DNA of 64,000 nucleotides from Panacagrimonas sp052387695 (GTDB lineage: Bacteria > Pseudomonadota > Gammaproteobacteria > Nevskiales > Nevskiaceae), in NCBI GenBank assembly GCA_052387695.1, contig JBQTIX010000047.1, forward strand, positions 1 to 64,000. Reading direction: 5' to 3'. Within the stretch, counting starts at the first letter, position 1; every line of letters starts with the position of its first letter. The notes beneath the pieces were generated by a model. The model was not told where the DNA came from, did not search any database, and worked only from the letters and a program-made list of their open reading frames with translations. Position numbers and translations under genes: made by a program. Positions 10,501-18,073 of this stretch are shown piece by piece.

Positions 10501-13216
10501 GAACGAGGACCACGCCGGCTACCGGCAGTTGCTGCACGAGCAGATCATGGGACTGGTCGCCGTGGGTCGGGACGCGAGTGCCATCGAGCGGCCGGGCGGC
10601 GTGTTCGTGCGCCATGCGGAACAGATTTCCCACGAGGACCGGGTGCTGCTGCGCTCGGTGGCGCGCATCGTCCTCGCCGACAGCGCGGGGACCCTGGCCG
10701 AGCAGCTCGACCGGCTTGCGCCGATCCAGGCGCCGGTCGCGCGTCTGAAAACGATCCGGCCGTATCGGCCCGAACCCGCAGCCGTGGCCCCGCCGCGCCA
10801 GCTCATCCTGGACAATGGACTCGGCGGATTCACCGCGGACGCCCGCGAGTACATCATCACCACCCGTGCCGACCGGCTCACGCCGGCACCCTGGGTCAAC
10901 GTGCTGGCGAACGCACACTTCGGAACGCTGATTTCCGAAAGCGGCGGCGCCTACACCTGGGGCGAAAACGCGCGCGAGTTCCGGCTGACGCCCTGGCACA
11001 ACGACCCGGTCAGCGATATCGGCGGCGAGGCCCTGTACCTGCGGGACGAGGAGAACGGGCAGGTCTGGTCGCCGACCGCGCTGCCCTGCCGCGGCGACGG
11101 CGCCTATGTTGCGCGTCACGGTTTCGGCTACAGCGTGTTCGAACACACCGAAGGCGGCATCAGCTCCGAGCTGACCGTGTTCGTTGCGCTCGATGCGCCG
11201 GTGAAGTTCTCGGTGCTCAAGCTGCGCAATGCTTCCGGCCGTGCACGTCGTCTGTCCGCCACCGGCTACGTGGAATGGCTGCTCGGCGATCTGCGTTCCA
11301 GGTGCGCGCCGCACGTCAGCACCTTCGTCGATTCCGGCAGCGGCGCGCTGTTCGCTCGCAATCCCTACAACACCGAGTTCGCGTCGCGAGTCACGTTTTT
11401 CGACGTGGACGATCTGGCGCGTTCGATCACGGGCGACCGGACTGAATTCCTCGGCCGTAATGGCACGCTTCAATACCCGGCGGCGCTGAAACTGGCGCGG
11501 CTGTCCGGCAGGATGGGCGCCGGGCTGGACCCCTGCGCGGCCATCCAGGTGCCCTTCGATCTGGCCGATGGCGAAGAACGGCAGATCATCTTCCGGCTCG
11601 GCGTAGGACGCGACATCGAGGAAGGGCGCGCGCTGGTCAAGCGCTTCCGCGAGCTGGGCTCGGCGCGCAAGTCCCTGGCGGCGGTGTGGGAGTACTGGAA
11701 GAAGACGCTGGACGTCATCCAGATCGACACGCCGGACCCGGCGCTCAATGCGCTCACCAACGGCTGGCTCATTTACCAGACGCTCGCCTGCCGGCTGTGG
11801 GGACGCAGCGGCTATTACCAGTCCGGCGGCGCGTTCGGTTACCGCGACCAGTTGCAGGACACGATGGCGCTCGTGCACGCCGAGCCGGCGCTGGTGCGCG
11901 AACACCTGCTGCGCTGCGCGCAACATCAGTTCCCGGAAGGCGACGTGCTGCACTGGTGGCATCCGCCCACCGACCGCGGCGTGCGCACGACCTGCTCGGA
12001 CGATTACCTGTGGCTGCCGCTGGCGATCTGCCGCTACGTGACGATGACCGGCGACACCGGCGTGCTCGATGAAACCCTGCCTTTCATCGAAGGCCGGCTG
12101 CTCAATCCGGGCGAAGAATCCAACTACGACCTGCCGGTTCGTTCGAACAAAGTCGCGAGCCTCTACGAGCACGGCAAGCGCGCCGTTCTGCGTGGCCTGC
12201 AATTCGGCGAGCGCGGTCTGCCGCTGATGGGCTCCGGCGACTGGAACGACGGCATGAACAAGGTCGGCGAGCATGGCCGCGGCGAGAGCATCTGGCTGGG
12301 GTTTTTCCTGTACTCGGTGCTGCTGGAATTCGCCGATCTGGCCCAGCGGCGCGCGGACGAGACGTTTGCGCAACGCTGCCGTGAAGAGGCGGCGACGCTG
12401 CAGCGGAACCTCGAGCGCGGCGGCTGGGACGGCCAGTGGTACCGCCGCGCCTACTTCGACGACGGCACGCCGCTCGGTTCCTCGGCCAACGCCGAATGCC
12501 AGATCGATTCCATCGCGCAGAGCTGGTCGGTGTTGTCCGGAGCTGGCGATCCGGAGCGCACGCGACAGGCGATGAACTCGCTCGACGCACGCCTGGTGCG
12601 GCGCGACTCTCGCCTGATCCAGTTGCTCGACCCGCCTTTCGACCAATCCGAGCAGCACCCCGGCTACATCCGCGGATACGTTCCCGGTGTGCGCGAGAAC
12701 GGCGGGCAGTACACCCACAGCGCGATCTGGGCGGCGATGGCGTTCGCCAGGCTCGGCGACGGCCGCCGCGCCTGGGAACTGACCAACATGATCAACCCGG
12801 TCACGCACGCGCGAACGCCGGCCGAAGTCGAGACCTACAAGGTCGAGCCCTATGTCATGGCTGCCGATCTCTACGGCGTGCCACCACATACCGGCCGCGG
12901 CGGCTGGACCTGGTACACCGGGTCTGCCGGCTGGATGTACCGGCTGATCGTGGAGTCGCTGCTGGGATGCCGCCTGGAGGCGGGTCATCTGAGGTTCGCG
13001 CCCTGCCTGCCGGAAGACTGGAAAGGATTTTCGATGCGCTACCGGCATTATGGAACGACGTATCACGTCGAGGTCGTGCAGGAGAGCGGTGAGGATGCCG
13101 GCGTGTCGCTGAGCCTCGACGGGAGCCAACAGGGCGAGCCTTGCGTGAGGCTGGTCGATGACGGGGTCGAGCATCGCGTCGAGGTCAGGGTGCGCAGGGT
13201 TCGAGCCGCTGCGTAG
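4580..13216 (+). CDS. ndvB: Cyclic beta-1,2-glucan synthase (NdvB/ChvB type, GT84-GH94)
   Basis: Giant inner-membrane enzyme (2878 residues, the usual family size) that elongates beta-1,2-glucan from UDP-glucose and cyclises it. The GT84 part shows a DxD motif in LDSDTALPR (D648/D650), HDLLEG (H761) and RHRWIRGDWQ (W797). Membrane segments lie near residues 395-490, 835-890 and 960-1010. The C-terminal third is a GH94 glycoside-phosphorylase-like domain with GSGDWNDGMN (about 2552-2561), the part that controls ring size in rhizobial enzymes. The stop codon TAG lies inside a dispersed palindrome. A second palindrome is embedded in frame near residues 1202-1222. No NdvA-type exporter is adjacent. 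The symbol is assigned by family resemblance. Confidence 0.93.
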   Translation: MLTALGNAFARSISRLRRGMQRLGSARLLAEAETETPMRAELFSADQMQQHGSTLAGIHQVLANAGPDRMLQRLDENESLLLLMRERLAAVVAEDRRITPAGVWLLDNADLIEEQIRLARKHLPKGYSRELPRLALGASIGLPRVYDLAMETIAHSDGRIDLESLVRFIDAYQAKSELKLGELWAIPIMLRLALIENLRRAGARTVADQLDRDRANTWAAQMLDIVTRDPKSLILVIADMARSDPPMSSAFVAELTRQLGGQSAALALALTWIEQRLAETGVTIERLIQAENHQQAADQVSISNSIGSLRLLAVTDWRDLVERTSRVERILLRDPAGAYGRMDFATRDRYRHQVERIARRCGRSESEVALGAIGRAGDAGSAETGKRTAHVGFHLIGPGLPSLLLALGVRSTLAESLGRGVRTAPLLVYVGAIVMLALAGALVLAEQAQARGVSGYALLPLSVLLLICTSHLAVALVNWFATLLAAPHELPRLDFAHGIPVESRTLVVVPTMLGSASGIAAMVEALEVRFLANQDAYLHFALLTDFLDASEEMLPGDEALSSAAANGIAALNQKYARSTSASHGDRFFLLHRPRRWNAQERLWMGFERKRGKLEELNALLRGGATDRFSRVVGAVKVLQSVRYVITLDSDTALPRDSARQLVGAMAHPLNQPLYDPVQGRVTSGYGILQPRVEASLSGGHRSRYARMSGGEPGIDPYTQSVSDVYQDLFGEGSFVGKGIYDVDAFEQALGRRFPENRILSHDLLEGCHARAGLLSDVQLYEDYPARYSSDAARRHRWIRGDWQLLPWLWRRVPGREGAQRNPLSHLSRWKILDNLRRSLVPMSLTLLLLLGWSVLAAPLLWTLAVLAILTVPALLASLLGLLRPPDDTELGQQLAAFPRATGRRLAGVGLTLACLPFEAQQSLDAILRTVWRMAVSRTRLLEWRPSHASDGQAASTLPAMLRLMWSAPLIAGAMTVDLFVRRPDVLVWASPILLLWLGSPVLVTWLGRPSQRRQVSLSRAQELFLRRLARRTWSFFETHVGADDHHLPPDNVQEIPATRIAHRTSPTNIGLSLLANLSAHDFGYIGTGVLIERTAATMQTLQGLKRHRGHFYNWYDTQTLQVLSPPYVSTVDSGNLAGHLLALGPGLLALIDAPLTHPRWREGLEDTLALLADALAVSPAGTGSAERISAIEAFRALLGWRSRGHGPLLHEQDRAGAAHGRDSAEQLVQAAQAIGASLLSCADEEVRHWTRALESQCRSHVDEWRCADGAGSLRDLACSDSPVASIAVERIAVLERLALQCRELARMEYRFLYDRSRHLLHIGYHVEEGRLDPGHYDLLASEARLCNFVAIAQGQLPEKSWFALGRRLTTAGFDPILVSWSGSMFEYLMPLLVMPAYADTLLDQTCRAAVQSQMDYGRSRGVPWGISESGYNGVDSQFNYQYRAFGVPGLGLKRGLAQDLVVAPYASVMALMVAPAAACSNLQRIEKEGFAGRFGMFEAIDYTPSRLPPGQTHALVRSFMSHHQGMSFMALAQCLLGPAMQMRFAADPEVQATLLLLQEKIPKPSADYARRIEPADLQEQSVEAEKTYRSYSSPNTPTPEVQLLSNGRYHVMVSNAGGSSSRWQDLAVSRWREDTSCDNGGAFCYLRDVASGKFWSVAHQPTLARADSYEAIFSESRAEFRRRDGDIESHTEIVVSPEDDIELRRVRIANHGRTRREIELTSYAEVVLAHAGADASHPAFSNLFVQTEWLHEQRALLCKRRPRSIDEATPCMFHLMVVRGTPAGAPSFETDRLRFIGRGNTTVAPAALRAPGPLSDTVGSVLDPVVAIRSRIVLEPGGSVVTDLVYGVGSSREQCLGLIAKYDDRNLTDRVFELAWTHNEVMLRQINASAADARLFSRLAAHIIYSNAELRAPESVLLANRRGQSGLWGYSISGDLPIVLLQIQDIANMELVRLLVRAHHYWRLKGLAVDLVIWNEDHAGYRQLLHEQIMGLVAVGRDASAIERPGGVFVRHAEQISHEDRVLLRSVARIVLADSAGTLAEQLDRLAPIQAPVARLKTIRPYRPEPAAVAPPRQLILDNGLGGFTADAREYIITTRADRLTPAPWVNVLANAHFGTLISESGGAYTWGENAREFRLTPWHNDPVSDIGGEALYLRDEENGQVWSPTALPCRGDGAYVARHGFGYSVFEHTEGGISSELTVFVALDAPVKFSVLKLRNASGRARRLSATGYVEWLLGDLRSRCAPHVSTFVDSGSGALFARNPYNTEFASRVTFFDVDDLARSITGDRTEFLGRNGTLQYPAALKLARLSGRMGAGLDPCAAIQVPFDLADGEERQIIFRLGVGRDIEEGRALVKRFRELGSARKSLAAVWEYWKKTLDVIQIDTPDPALNALTNGWLIYQTLACRLWGRSGYYQSGGAFGYRDQLQDTMALVHAEPALVREHLLRCAQHQFPEGDVLHWWHPPTDRGVRTTCSDDYLWLPLAICRYVTMTGDTGVLDETLPFIEGRLLNPGEESNYDLPVRSNKVASLYEHGKRAVLRGLQFGERGLPLMGSGDWNDGMNKVGEHGRGESIWLGFFLYSVLLEFADLAQRRADETFAQRCREEAATLQRNLERGGWDGQWYRRAYFDDGTPLGSSANAECQIDSIAQSWSVLSGAGDPERTRQAMNSLDARLVRRDSRLIQLLDPPFDQSEQHPGYIRGYVPGVRENGGQYTHSAIWAAMAFARLGDGRRAWELTNMINPVTHARTPAEVETYKVEPYVMAADLYGVPPHTGRGGWTWYTGSAGWMYRLIVESLLGCRLEAGHLRFAPCLPEDWKGFSMRYRHYGTTYHVEVVQESGEDAGVSLSLDGSQQGEPCVRLVDDGVEHRVEVRVRRVRAAA
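8184..8245. repeat. REP-like palindrome inside the ndvB coding sequence
   Basis: The 24-base arms at 8184-8207 (GTCGCGGCCATGGG...) and 8222-8245 pair at 23 of 24 positions around a 14-base loop. The element lies wholly within the open reading frame and is translated into an Arg/Gly/His-rich stretch of roughly 20 residues in the linker between the GT84 and GH94 parts. Confidence 0.85.
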
Positions 13217-13320
13217 GTCGGTTCAAGGCCACGGCTTTCTGTGGCCGGAACCGACACGCGGCCCGTCGAGGGCGTACGTCGGCTCCGGCCACAGAAAGCC
13301 GTGGCCTTGAACCGACCTAC
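13213..13320. repeat. Paired GTAGGTCGG-type palindromes, copies 2 and 3
   Basis: Two 44-bp elements, 13213-13256 on the plus strand and 13277-13320 on the minus strand, are near-identical inverted copies with a GGCCACGGCTTTCTGTGGCC core. Together they can fold into one long hairpin. The TAG at 13214-13216 that ends ndvB is part of the first copy. The rest of 13217-13411 holds no gene. Confidence 0.88.
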
Positions 13321-13411
13321 GTGGACCTGCCGATGAGTCCGACCCGCGCAGTCATTCCTCATAGTGGTTCAAACTCGGGAAACCGGAGGTGTACATGCCT
13401 GGAGCGATGCC

Positions 13412-14731
13412 GTGTCGAAATTGAAATCCCGCGGCAAGAGCGCGGGTTCGTCGGGGATCGAATCGAATCCCGCGGCGATGGCTGCACTGCCCGACGAGGA
13501 GCTGATCGAACTCGTTCAGCGCCAGACCTTCCGCTATTTCTGGGACGGCGCGCACCCGGTCAGCGGTCTGGTGCCGGACCGGCTGCCGGCGCGTGAGGCC
13601 GCCAGGGAACTCGTGGCCACCGGCGGGTCGGGTTTTGGGGTCATGGCGATCATCGTCGCGGTCGAGCGCGGCTGGATCTCGCGCGACGCCGCGCTGGACC
13701 GGCTGGAGCGCATGCTCGATCTGCTGATGCGCGCCACCGTCTATCACGGCGCCTTCCCGCATTTCATCAACGGCCTCACCGGCGCGACGATTCCGTTCTT
13801 CCGCAAGGACGATGGCGGCGACCTGGTGGAAACCTCGTTCCTGTGCATGGGCCTGCTGTGCGCGCGGCAGTATTTCCAGCGCGACACGAAGCGCGAAAAA
13901 ACGCTGCGCGATCACATCAACTGGATCTGGGAAGAAGTGGAGTGGGACTGGTACACCCGCGACGGCCGCAAGGTCCTGTACTGGCACTGGAGCCCCAACA
14001 ACGGCTGGGCCATGGATCACGAGATCCGCGGCTGGAACGAGTGCCTGATCACCTACCTTCTTGCAGCGTCGTCGCCGCGCTACCCGGTCGATCCGGTCGT
14101 TTATCACCACGGCTTCGCTGCCGGGCGCGGCTTCCTCAACGGCAAGTCGTATTACGACATCGAACTACCCGTCGGCATGCCCTTTGGCGGGCCCCTGTTC
14201 TTCACCCACTATTCGTTCTGCGGTCTCGATCCCAGGGGGCTCAAGGATCGTTATGCCGACTACTGGGAACTGAACCAGCGGCACGTGGCGATCAACCGGG
14301 CGCACTGCATCGCCAATCCCGGCAAGCACAAGGGCTACGGCGCGTCGTGCTGGGGCCTCACGGCGAGCGATGATCCGAAGGGGTATGAAGCGCACGCGCC
14401 CGACCTCGACAACGGCACGATCTCGCCCACCGCGGCGCTGTCCAGCCTGCCGTATGCACCGCGCGAGGTGATGACGACCCTGCGCCACTTTCTCACCGCG
14501 CATGGCGAGAAGCTGTGGGGGCCTTATGGCTTCCTCGATGCCTTCTGCGAACGCAAGAGCTGGTATTCCAGCGTGTATCTCGCCATCGACCAGGGTCCCA
14601 TCGTCGTGATGATGGAGAACCATCGCAGCGGCCTGCTGTGGAAGCTGTTCATGAGCGTGCCGGAAGTGCAGTCGGGTCTGCGCAAGCTCGACTTCACCAG
14701 CCCTCATTTGAGCAAGGGGAAGGGCCGTTGA
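13412..14731 (+). CDS. GH144-like endo-beta-1,2-glucanase (glycoamylase-fold, PF10091 type)
   Basis: A 439-residue protein of the glucoamylase-like family that includes the GH144 endo-beta-1,2-glucanases. Recognisable stretches are QTFRYFWDGAHP near the N-terminus, the aromatic run HWSPNNGWAMDHEIRGWNE, GGPLFFTHYSFCGLDPRG, YGASCWGLTASD and GPYGFLDAF. I chose GTG 13412 because GGAG lies 7 bases upstream. A GTG at 13364 in the same frame adds 16 residues and is the alternative. No export signal is visible. The gene follows the beta-1,2-glucan synthase and overlaps the next gene by four bases, so a role in cutting that glucan is likely. Biochemical specificity is inferred. Confidence 0.83.
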   Translation: MSKLKSRGKSAGSSGIESNPAAMAALPDEELIELVQRQTFRYFWDGAHPVSGLVPDRLPAREAARELVATGGSGFGVMAIIVAVERGWISRDAALDRLERMLDLLMRATVYHGAFPHFINGLTGATIPFFRKDDGGDLVETSFLCMGLLCARQYFQRDTKREKTLRDHINWIWEEVEWDWYTRDGRKVLYWHWSPNNGWAMDHEIRGWNECLITYLLAASSPRYPVDPVVYHHGFAAGRGFLNGKSYYDIELPVGMPFGGPLFFTHYSFCGLDPRGLKDRYADYWELNQRHVAINRAHCIANPGKHKGYGASCWGLTASDDPKGYEAHAPDLDNGTISPTAALSSLPYAPREVMTTLRHFLTAHGEKLWGPYGFLDAFCERKSWYSSVYLAIDQGPIVVMMENHRSGLLWKLFMSVPEVQSGLRKLDFTSPHLSKGKGR

Positions 14732-16089
14732 CGGAATCGTTCGGCCAGTGGATCGAGCGCGAGTACCGCTATGCCGCGACGGCGATGCTCAGGAGCGTTT
14801 CGCCCATCGAGCTCGTCAAGACGCGTCCGGGTTTTGGCCAGACCATCCGGGCGGGAAAAGGCGCCATCATTGCGTCGCCGGTGCTCGCGTCCTGGGATCC
14901 TGATCCCGATTATTTCTTTCACTGGTACCGGGATTCTGCGGTGGTCGTCGATGCCATGCGCCTGCTGTTCGAGGACGGAAGCATCGGGGTGGAGGCGCTT
15001 ACGCAGGTTGAGGATTTCGTGCGGTTCAGTCTGTCGCTTCAAGCGCTGGACGGCCGTGAGCAGGCTGCGTCGCCGTCGCGGCGTGCAAACGTCGCGAACG
15101 ACTTCGTGAAGTTCCTGAGAAGCGACGACGAGCTGGGTGCCGTTCACGGCGACACGGTCGTTGCCGAAACACGCGTCAACCCCGACGGCACGCTCGACAT
15201 CTCGAACTGGAATCGCCCCCAGCACGACGGCGCGCCGCTAAGGGCGCTGGCCCTGTTGCGATGGGCGCGCAGCGGGTCGTTCGACGGGGGACTCGGGGCC
15301 GTCGTGGCCGAATTGATACATGCCGATCTGGCCTTCACGTCCCGGCATTGGCGCGAGCCGTCGTTCGACATCTGGGAGGAGGAGAAGGGATTGCACTACT
15401 ACACCCTCCGTGTTTCGGCTGCGGCGCTGGACGAGGGCTCCGAATGGCTGGGCGATCGCGAAGAGGCCGCGGTTTATCGCGCAGACGCCGAGGCGATTTC
15501 CCGAACGCTCGACGGATTCTGGCTCGCCGACGAAGCACACTACCGATCGCGCGTTCTGGCTTCCGGAGCACGCTCCACCAAGGAACTCGATATCTCCGTC
15601 ATCCTCGCGGCGATCCACGCGGACGGGAAGGGTGAGACGCACTCGGTCCGCGACCCGCGTATGCAGGCCACGTTGATGCGGCTCGAAAGCCTGTTCGACG
15701 CGGCCTACCCCATCAACCAGAACCGGCCCGCGTACAGGGGTCCCGCCATGGGACGCTACGCGGGTGACGTCTACTACTCGGGCGGCGCCTACTATTTTTC
15801 GACCCTGGGCGCCGCCGAATTCTGTTTTCGCGCCGCGGTTCGTGCGAACGATGCCGGACGCTGGATGGAACGCGGAGACGCCTATCTCGCAACCGTGCGC
15901 GCCTTTACGCCGCCGAACGGCGAGCTGTCGGAGCAGTTCGATCGGAACACCGGCGCGCAGACCTCCGCCAAACACCTGGCCTGGAGCTACGCGGCCTTCA
16001 TCTCCTGCGTTGCCGCGCGCCGCGCCGCCGCAGCGCGGCGAGGGTCGGAACTCGAATCTGCCGATCAGGTGAAATGCCCGATTCGATGA
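14728..16089 (+). CDS. GH15 glucoamylase-like glycoside hydrolase
   Basis: A 453-residue inverting exo-glucosidase of family GH15 (glucan 1,4-alpha-glucosidase type). The substrate-binding HWYRDSAVVVDAM, the general-acid region DIWEEEKGLHYYT (E217) and the general-base motif ELSEQFDRNTG (E402) are all present. The start is TTG 14728: it overlaps the upstream TGA (14729-14731), has an AGGGGAAGGG run just before it, and gives the usual family N-terminus. The frame stays open upstream as a shadow. The gene is coupled to the GH144-like gene before it and overlaps the ABC gene after it. An alpha-specific enzyme in a beta-glucan operon is somewhat odd. Confidence 0.88.
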   Translation: MTESFGQWIEREYRYAATAMLRSVSPIELVKTRPGFGQTIRAGKGAIIASPVLASWDPDPDYFFHWYRDSAVVVDAMRLLFEDGSIGVEALTQVEDFVRFSLSLQALDGREQAASPSRRANVANDFVKFLRSDDELGAVHGDTVVAETRVNPDGTLDISNWNRPQHDGAPLRALALLRWARSGSFDGGLGAVVAELIHADLAFTSRHWREPSFDIWEEEKGLHYYTLRVSAAALDEGSEWLGDREEAAVYRADAEAISRTLDGFWLADEAHYRSRVLASGARSTKELDISVILAAIHADGKGETHSVRDPRMQATLMRLESLFDAAYPINQNRPAYRGPAMGRYAGDVYYSGGAYYFSTLGAAEFCFRAAVRANDAGRWMERGDAYLATVRAFTPPNGELSEQFDRNTGAQTSAKHLAWSYAAFISCVAARRAAAARRGSELESADQVKCPIR

Positions 16090-17906
16090 AAGAGAGGTCG
16101 AGCGAGATCGCTATCGCCGTGCCCGCCGACGCGCCTCCCGCGGGCGTCGGTCGACAGATCGGCACGATGCTGCGGGCGCTGCGGGGCTCGCCCGTCGCCA
16201 GGACCCTGCTGCTGCTGATCGTCGCCATCGTGGTCGTCATCCTCGCGACCTCGTACGGACAGATCCGGCTCAATAGCTGGAACAAGCCCTTCTTCGACGC
16301 CCTGTCGCGCCGCGACCTGCGCGAGTTTCTGTTCCAGCTTGGCGTGTTCTTTGTGATCGCCGGGATTCTCCTGGTGTTCAACGTGGCGCAGCGCTGGCTG
16401 GTGGAGACCTTGAAGTTCCGGCTGCGTGAAGGCCTGGTGGAAGACCTCGTAGGCCACTGGATGATGCCGCGCCGGGCGTTCTGGCTCGCCCGCGGCGGAC
16501 CGATGGGCGTCAATCCCGATCAGCGCATGCACGACGACGCGCAGAAACTCTGTGACCTGTCGGCCGACCTCGGCGTGGGCCTGTTTCAGGCCACGATCCT
16601 GCTCGCGAGTTTTTCGAGTGTCCTGTGGGTCATCTCCAGCGATTTCAGCATCCGGGTCGGCGACGCGGACTACGCCGTCCCCGGTTACATGCTGTGGGCG
16701 GCCATTCTCTACGCCGGCGCCGGATCCCTGCTGAGTTACTGGGTCGGGCGCAGCCTGATCGTCCGCAACGCGGACCGCTACGCGCGCGAAGCGGAACTGC
16801 GCTTTTCACTGGTACGCATCAACGAACATCTCGACGGCATCTCGCTGGCCGCGGGCGAGGCGGACGAACGGCGGCGCGTGCAGCGCTACCTGGCCGATGT
16901 GCTCGACGCGACGCGTCGCCTGGTCCGGGGCCTGACCAATCTCACCTGGGTGACCGCGGGCTTCGGCTGGACCACGACCGTGGCGCCGATCCTGGTCGCG
17001 GCGCCGTTGTATCTCACCGGCAAGATTTCCTTCGGCGGATTGATGATGGCGGCCGCGGCCTTCACCCAGGCGCAGTCCTCGCTGCGCTGGTTCGTGGACA
17101 ACTTCAGCACGATCGCCGACTGGCGCGCGACCCTGATGAGAGTCGCAAGCTTCCGCGAGGCGGTGACCCTGGTCGAGATGCCGCAGCTCTCGGAAAGCCG
17201 CATCAGCTATGCCGAGAGCGAGCGCGGCACGATGCACATCGACGATCTCGTGGTCGTGTCGCCCACCGGCACCGACCGGCTCGGGGAACAACGCATCGTC
17301 GTCCGATCAGGCGAGCGTCTGCTCATCCTGGGGGCCCCCGGAACCGGCAAGACATTGCTGTTCCGCGCCCTTGCGGGCCTGTGGCCCTGGGGCAGCGGGA
17401 CCGTCGCGCTGCCGAAGGACGAGTCGGTCTCGTACATGCCGCGCGGCACGCCCTATCTGCCGCGCGGCAGCTTGCGCGAGGTTCTCGCCTACCCGCTGAA
17501 AGTGGACGGCTTCGGCGAGGAGGCGTTCGCGCACGCCCTGGGGCGGCTCGGCTTGGGGCGCCTGGCGCCGATGCTCGACCTCGATCGCAGATGGGACCGG
17601 GAGCTGAGTCATGACGAGCAACTGTCACTGGCTTTCGCCCGCATCGTGTTGCAGGCGCCACCCTGGGTGCTCATCGATGAGGCTTTCGGATCGCTCGACG
17701 ACGAAACGATGGTGCGCGTCATCGACATCTTCACTCATGAGCTTCAAGGCACCAGCGTGATCCATATCGGCAGGGCGGGTGAGGCGCGCGACGTTCTGTT
17801 CTCCAGAGTCGTTCACCTGGTCAAGGTAGCATCGGAACCGCCGCCGGCCGGCCTTGAGGCGGCTGACGCGCCGTCCGGGAACAACGAAGCGGAGACCGGA
17901 TCGTGA
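16074..17906 (+). CDS. SbmA/BacA/YddA-type ABC transporter (fused TM and ATPase)
   Basis: A 610-residue half-transporter: an N-terminal membrane domain of the SbmA/BacA family (helices near residues 40-60, 95-115, 160-185, 205-225 and 300-330) followed by an ABC ATPase with Walker A GAPGTGKTLLF, an atypical signature LSHDEQLSLAFAR and Walker B VLIDEAFGSLDD. YddA-like relatives import or export peptides or very-long-chain acyl compounds; the substrate here is unknown. The ATG at 16074 overlaps the GH15 gene by 16 bases. A second in-frame ATG at 16086 forms an ATGA overlap and could be the real coupled start. Confidence 0.88.
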   Translation: MPDSMKERSSEIAIAVPADAPPAGVGRQIGTMLRALRGSPVARTLLLLIVAIVVVILATSYGQIRLNSWNKPFFDALSRRDLREFLFQLGVFFVIAGILLVFNVAQRWLVETLKFRLREGLVEDLVGHWMMPRRAFWLARGGPMGVNPDQRMHDDAQKLCDLSADLGVGLFQATILLASFSSVLWVISSDFSIRVGDADYAVPGYMLWAAILYAGAGSLLSYWVGRSLIVRNADRYAREAELRFSLVRINEHLDGISLAAGEADERRRVQRYLADVLDATRRLVRGLTNLTWVTAGFGWTTTVAPILVAAPLYLTGKISFGGLMMAAAAFTQAQSSLRWFVDNFSTIADWRATLMRVASFREAVTLVEMPQLSESRISYAESERGTMHIDDLVVVSPTGTDRLGEQRIVVRSGERLLILGAPGTGKTLLFRALAGLWPWGSGTVALPKDESVSYMPRGTPYLPRGSLREVLAYPLKVDGFGEEAFAHALGRLGLGRLAPMLDLDRRWDRELSHDEQLSLAFARIVLQAPPWVLIDEAFGSLDDETMVRVIDIFTHELQGTSVIHIGRAGEARDVLFSRVVHLVKVASEPPPAGLEAADAPSGNNEAETGS

Positions 17907-17940
17907 ATCGGTTTTCGATGAACGCCCTCGGCGAATCCGT

Positions 17941-18026
17941 TGTAGGAGGGGCTCTGCCCCGACTGGCGCTCGCAGAACGAACCGCGATTCGTCGTCAGAG
18001 CGCGAGTCGGGACAGAGCCCCTACAG
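17941..18026. repeat. Palindromic element of a second family
   Basis: Left arm 17941-17963 (TGTAGGAGGGGCTCTGCCCC...) pairs with right arm 18006-18026 apart from one bulged base and one mismatch. The loop contains a further GCGCTCGC/GCGCGAGT pairing. It lies between the ABC gene and the predicted signal peptide of the next gene, which argues against translation from 17903. Confidence 0.75.
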
Positions 18027-18073
18027 TTTGCTCCGTGATTACGGCGCGATTCGCGCCGAGGGCCCCAACATTC

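Noticed and set aside
9845..13174. 1109-codon minus-strand frame antisense to the GH94 half of ndvB
   Set aside because: Same shadow composition, no domain signatures, wholly covered by a strongly supported gene.
14515..14727. N-terminal extension of the GH15 frame before TTG 14728
   Set aside because: It lies inside the GH144-like gene, the residues look like a shadow, and GH15 proteins start where the TTG does.
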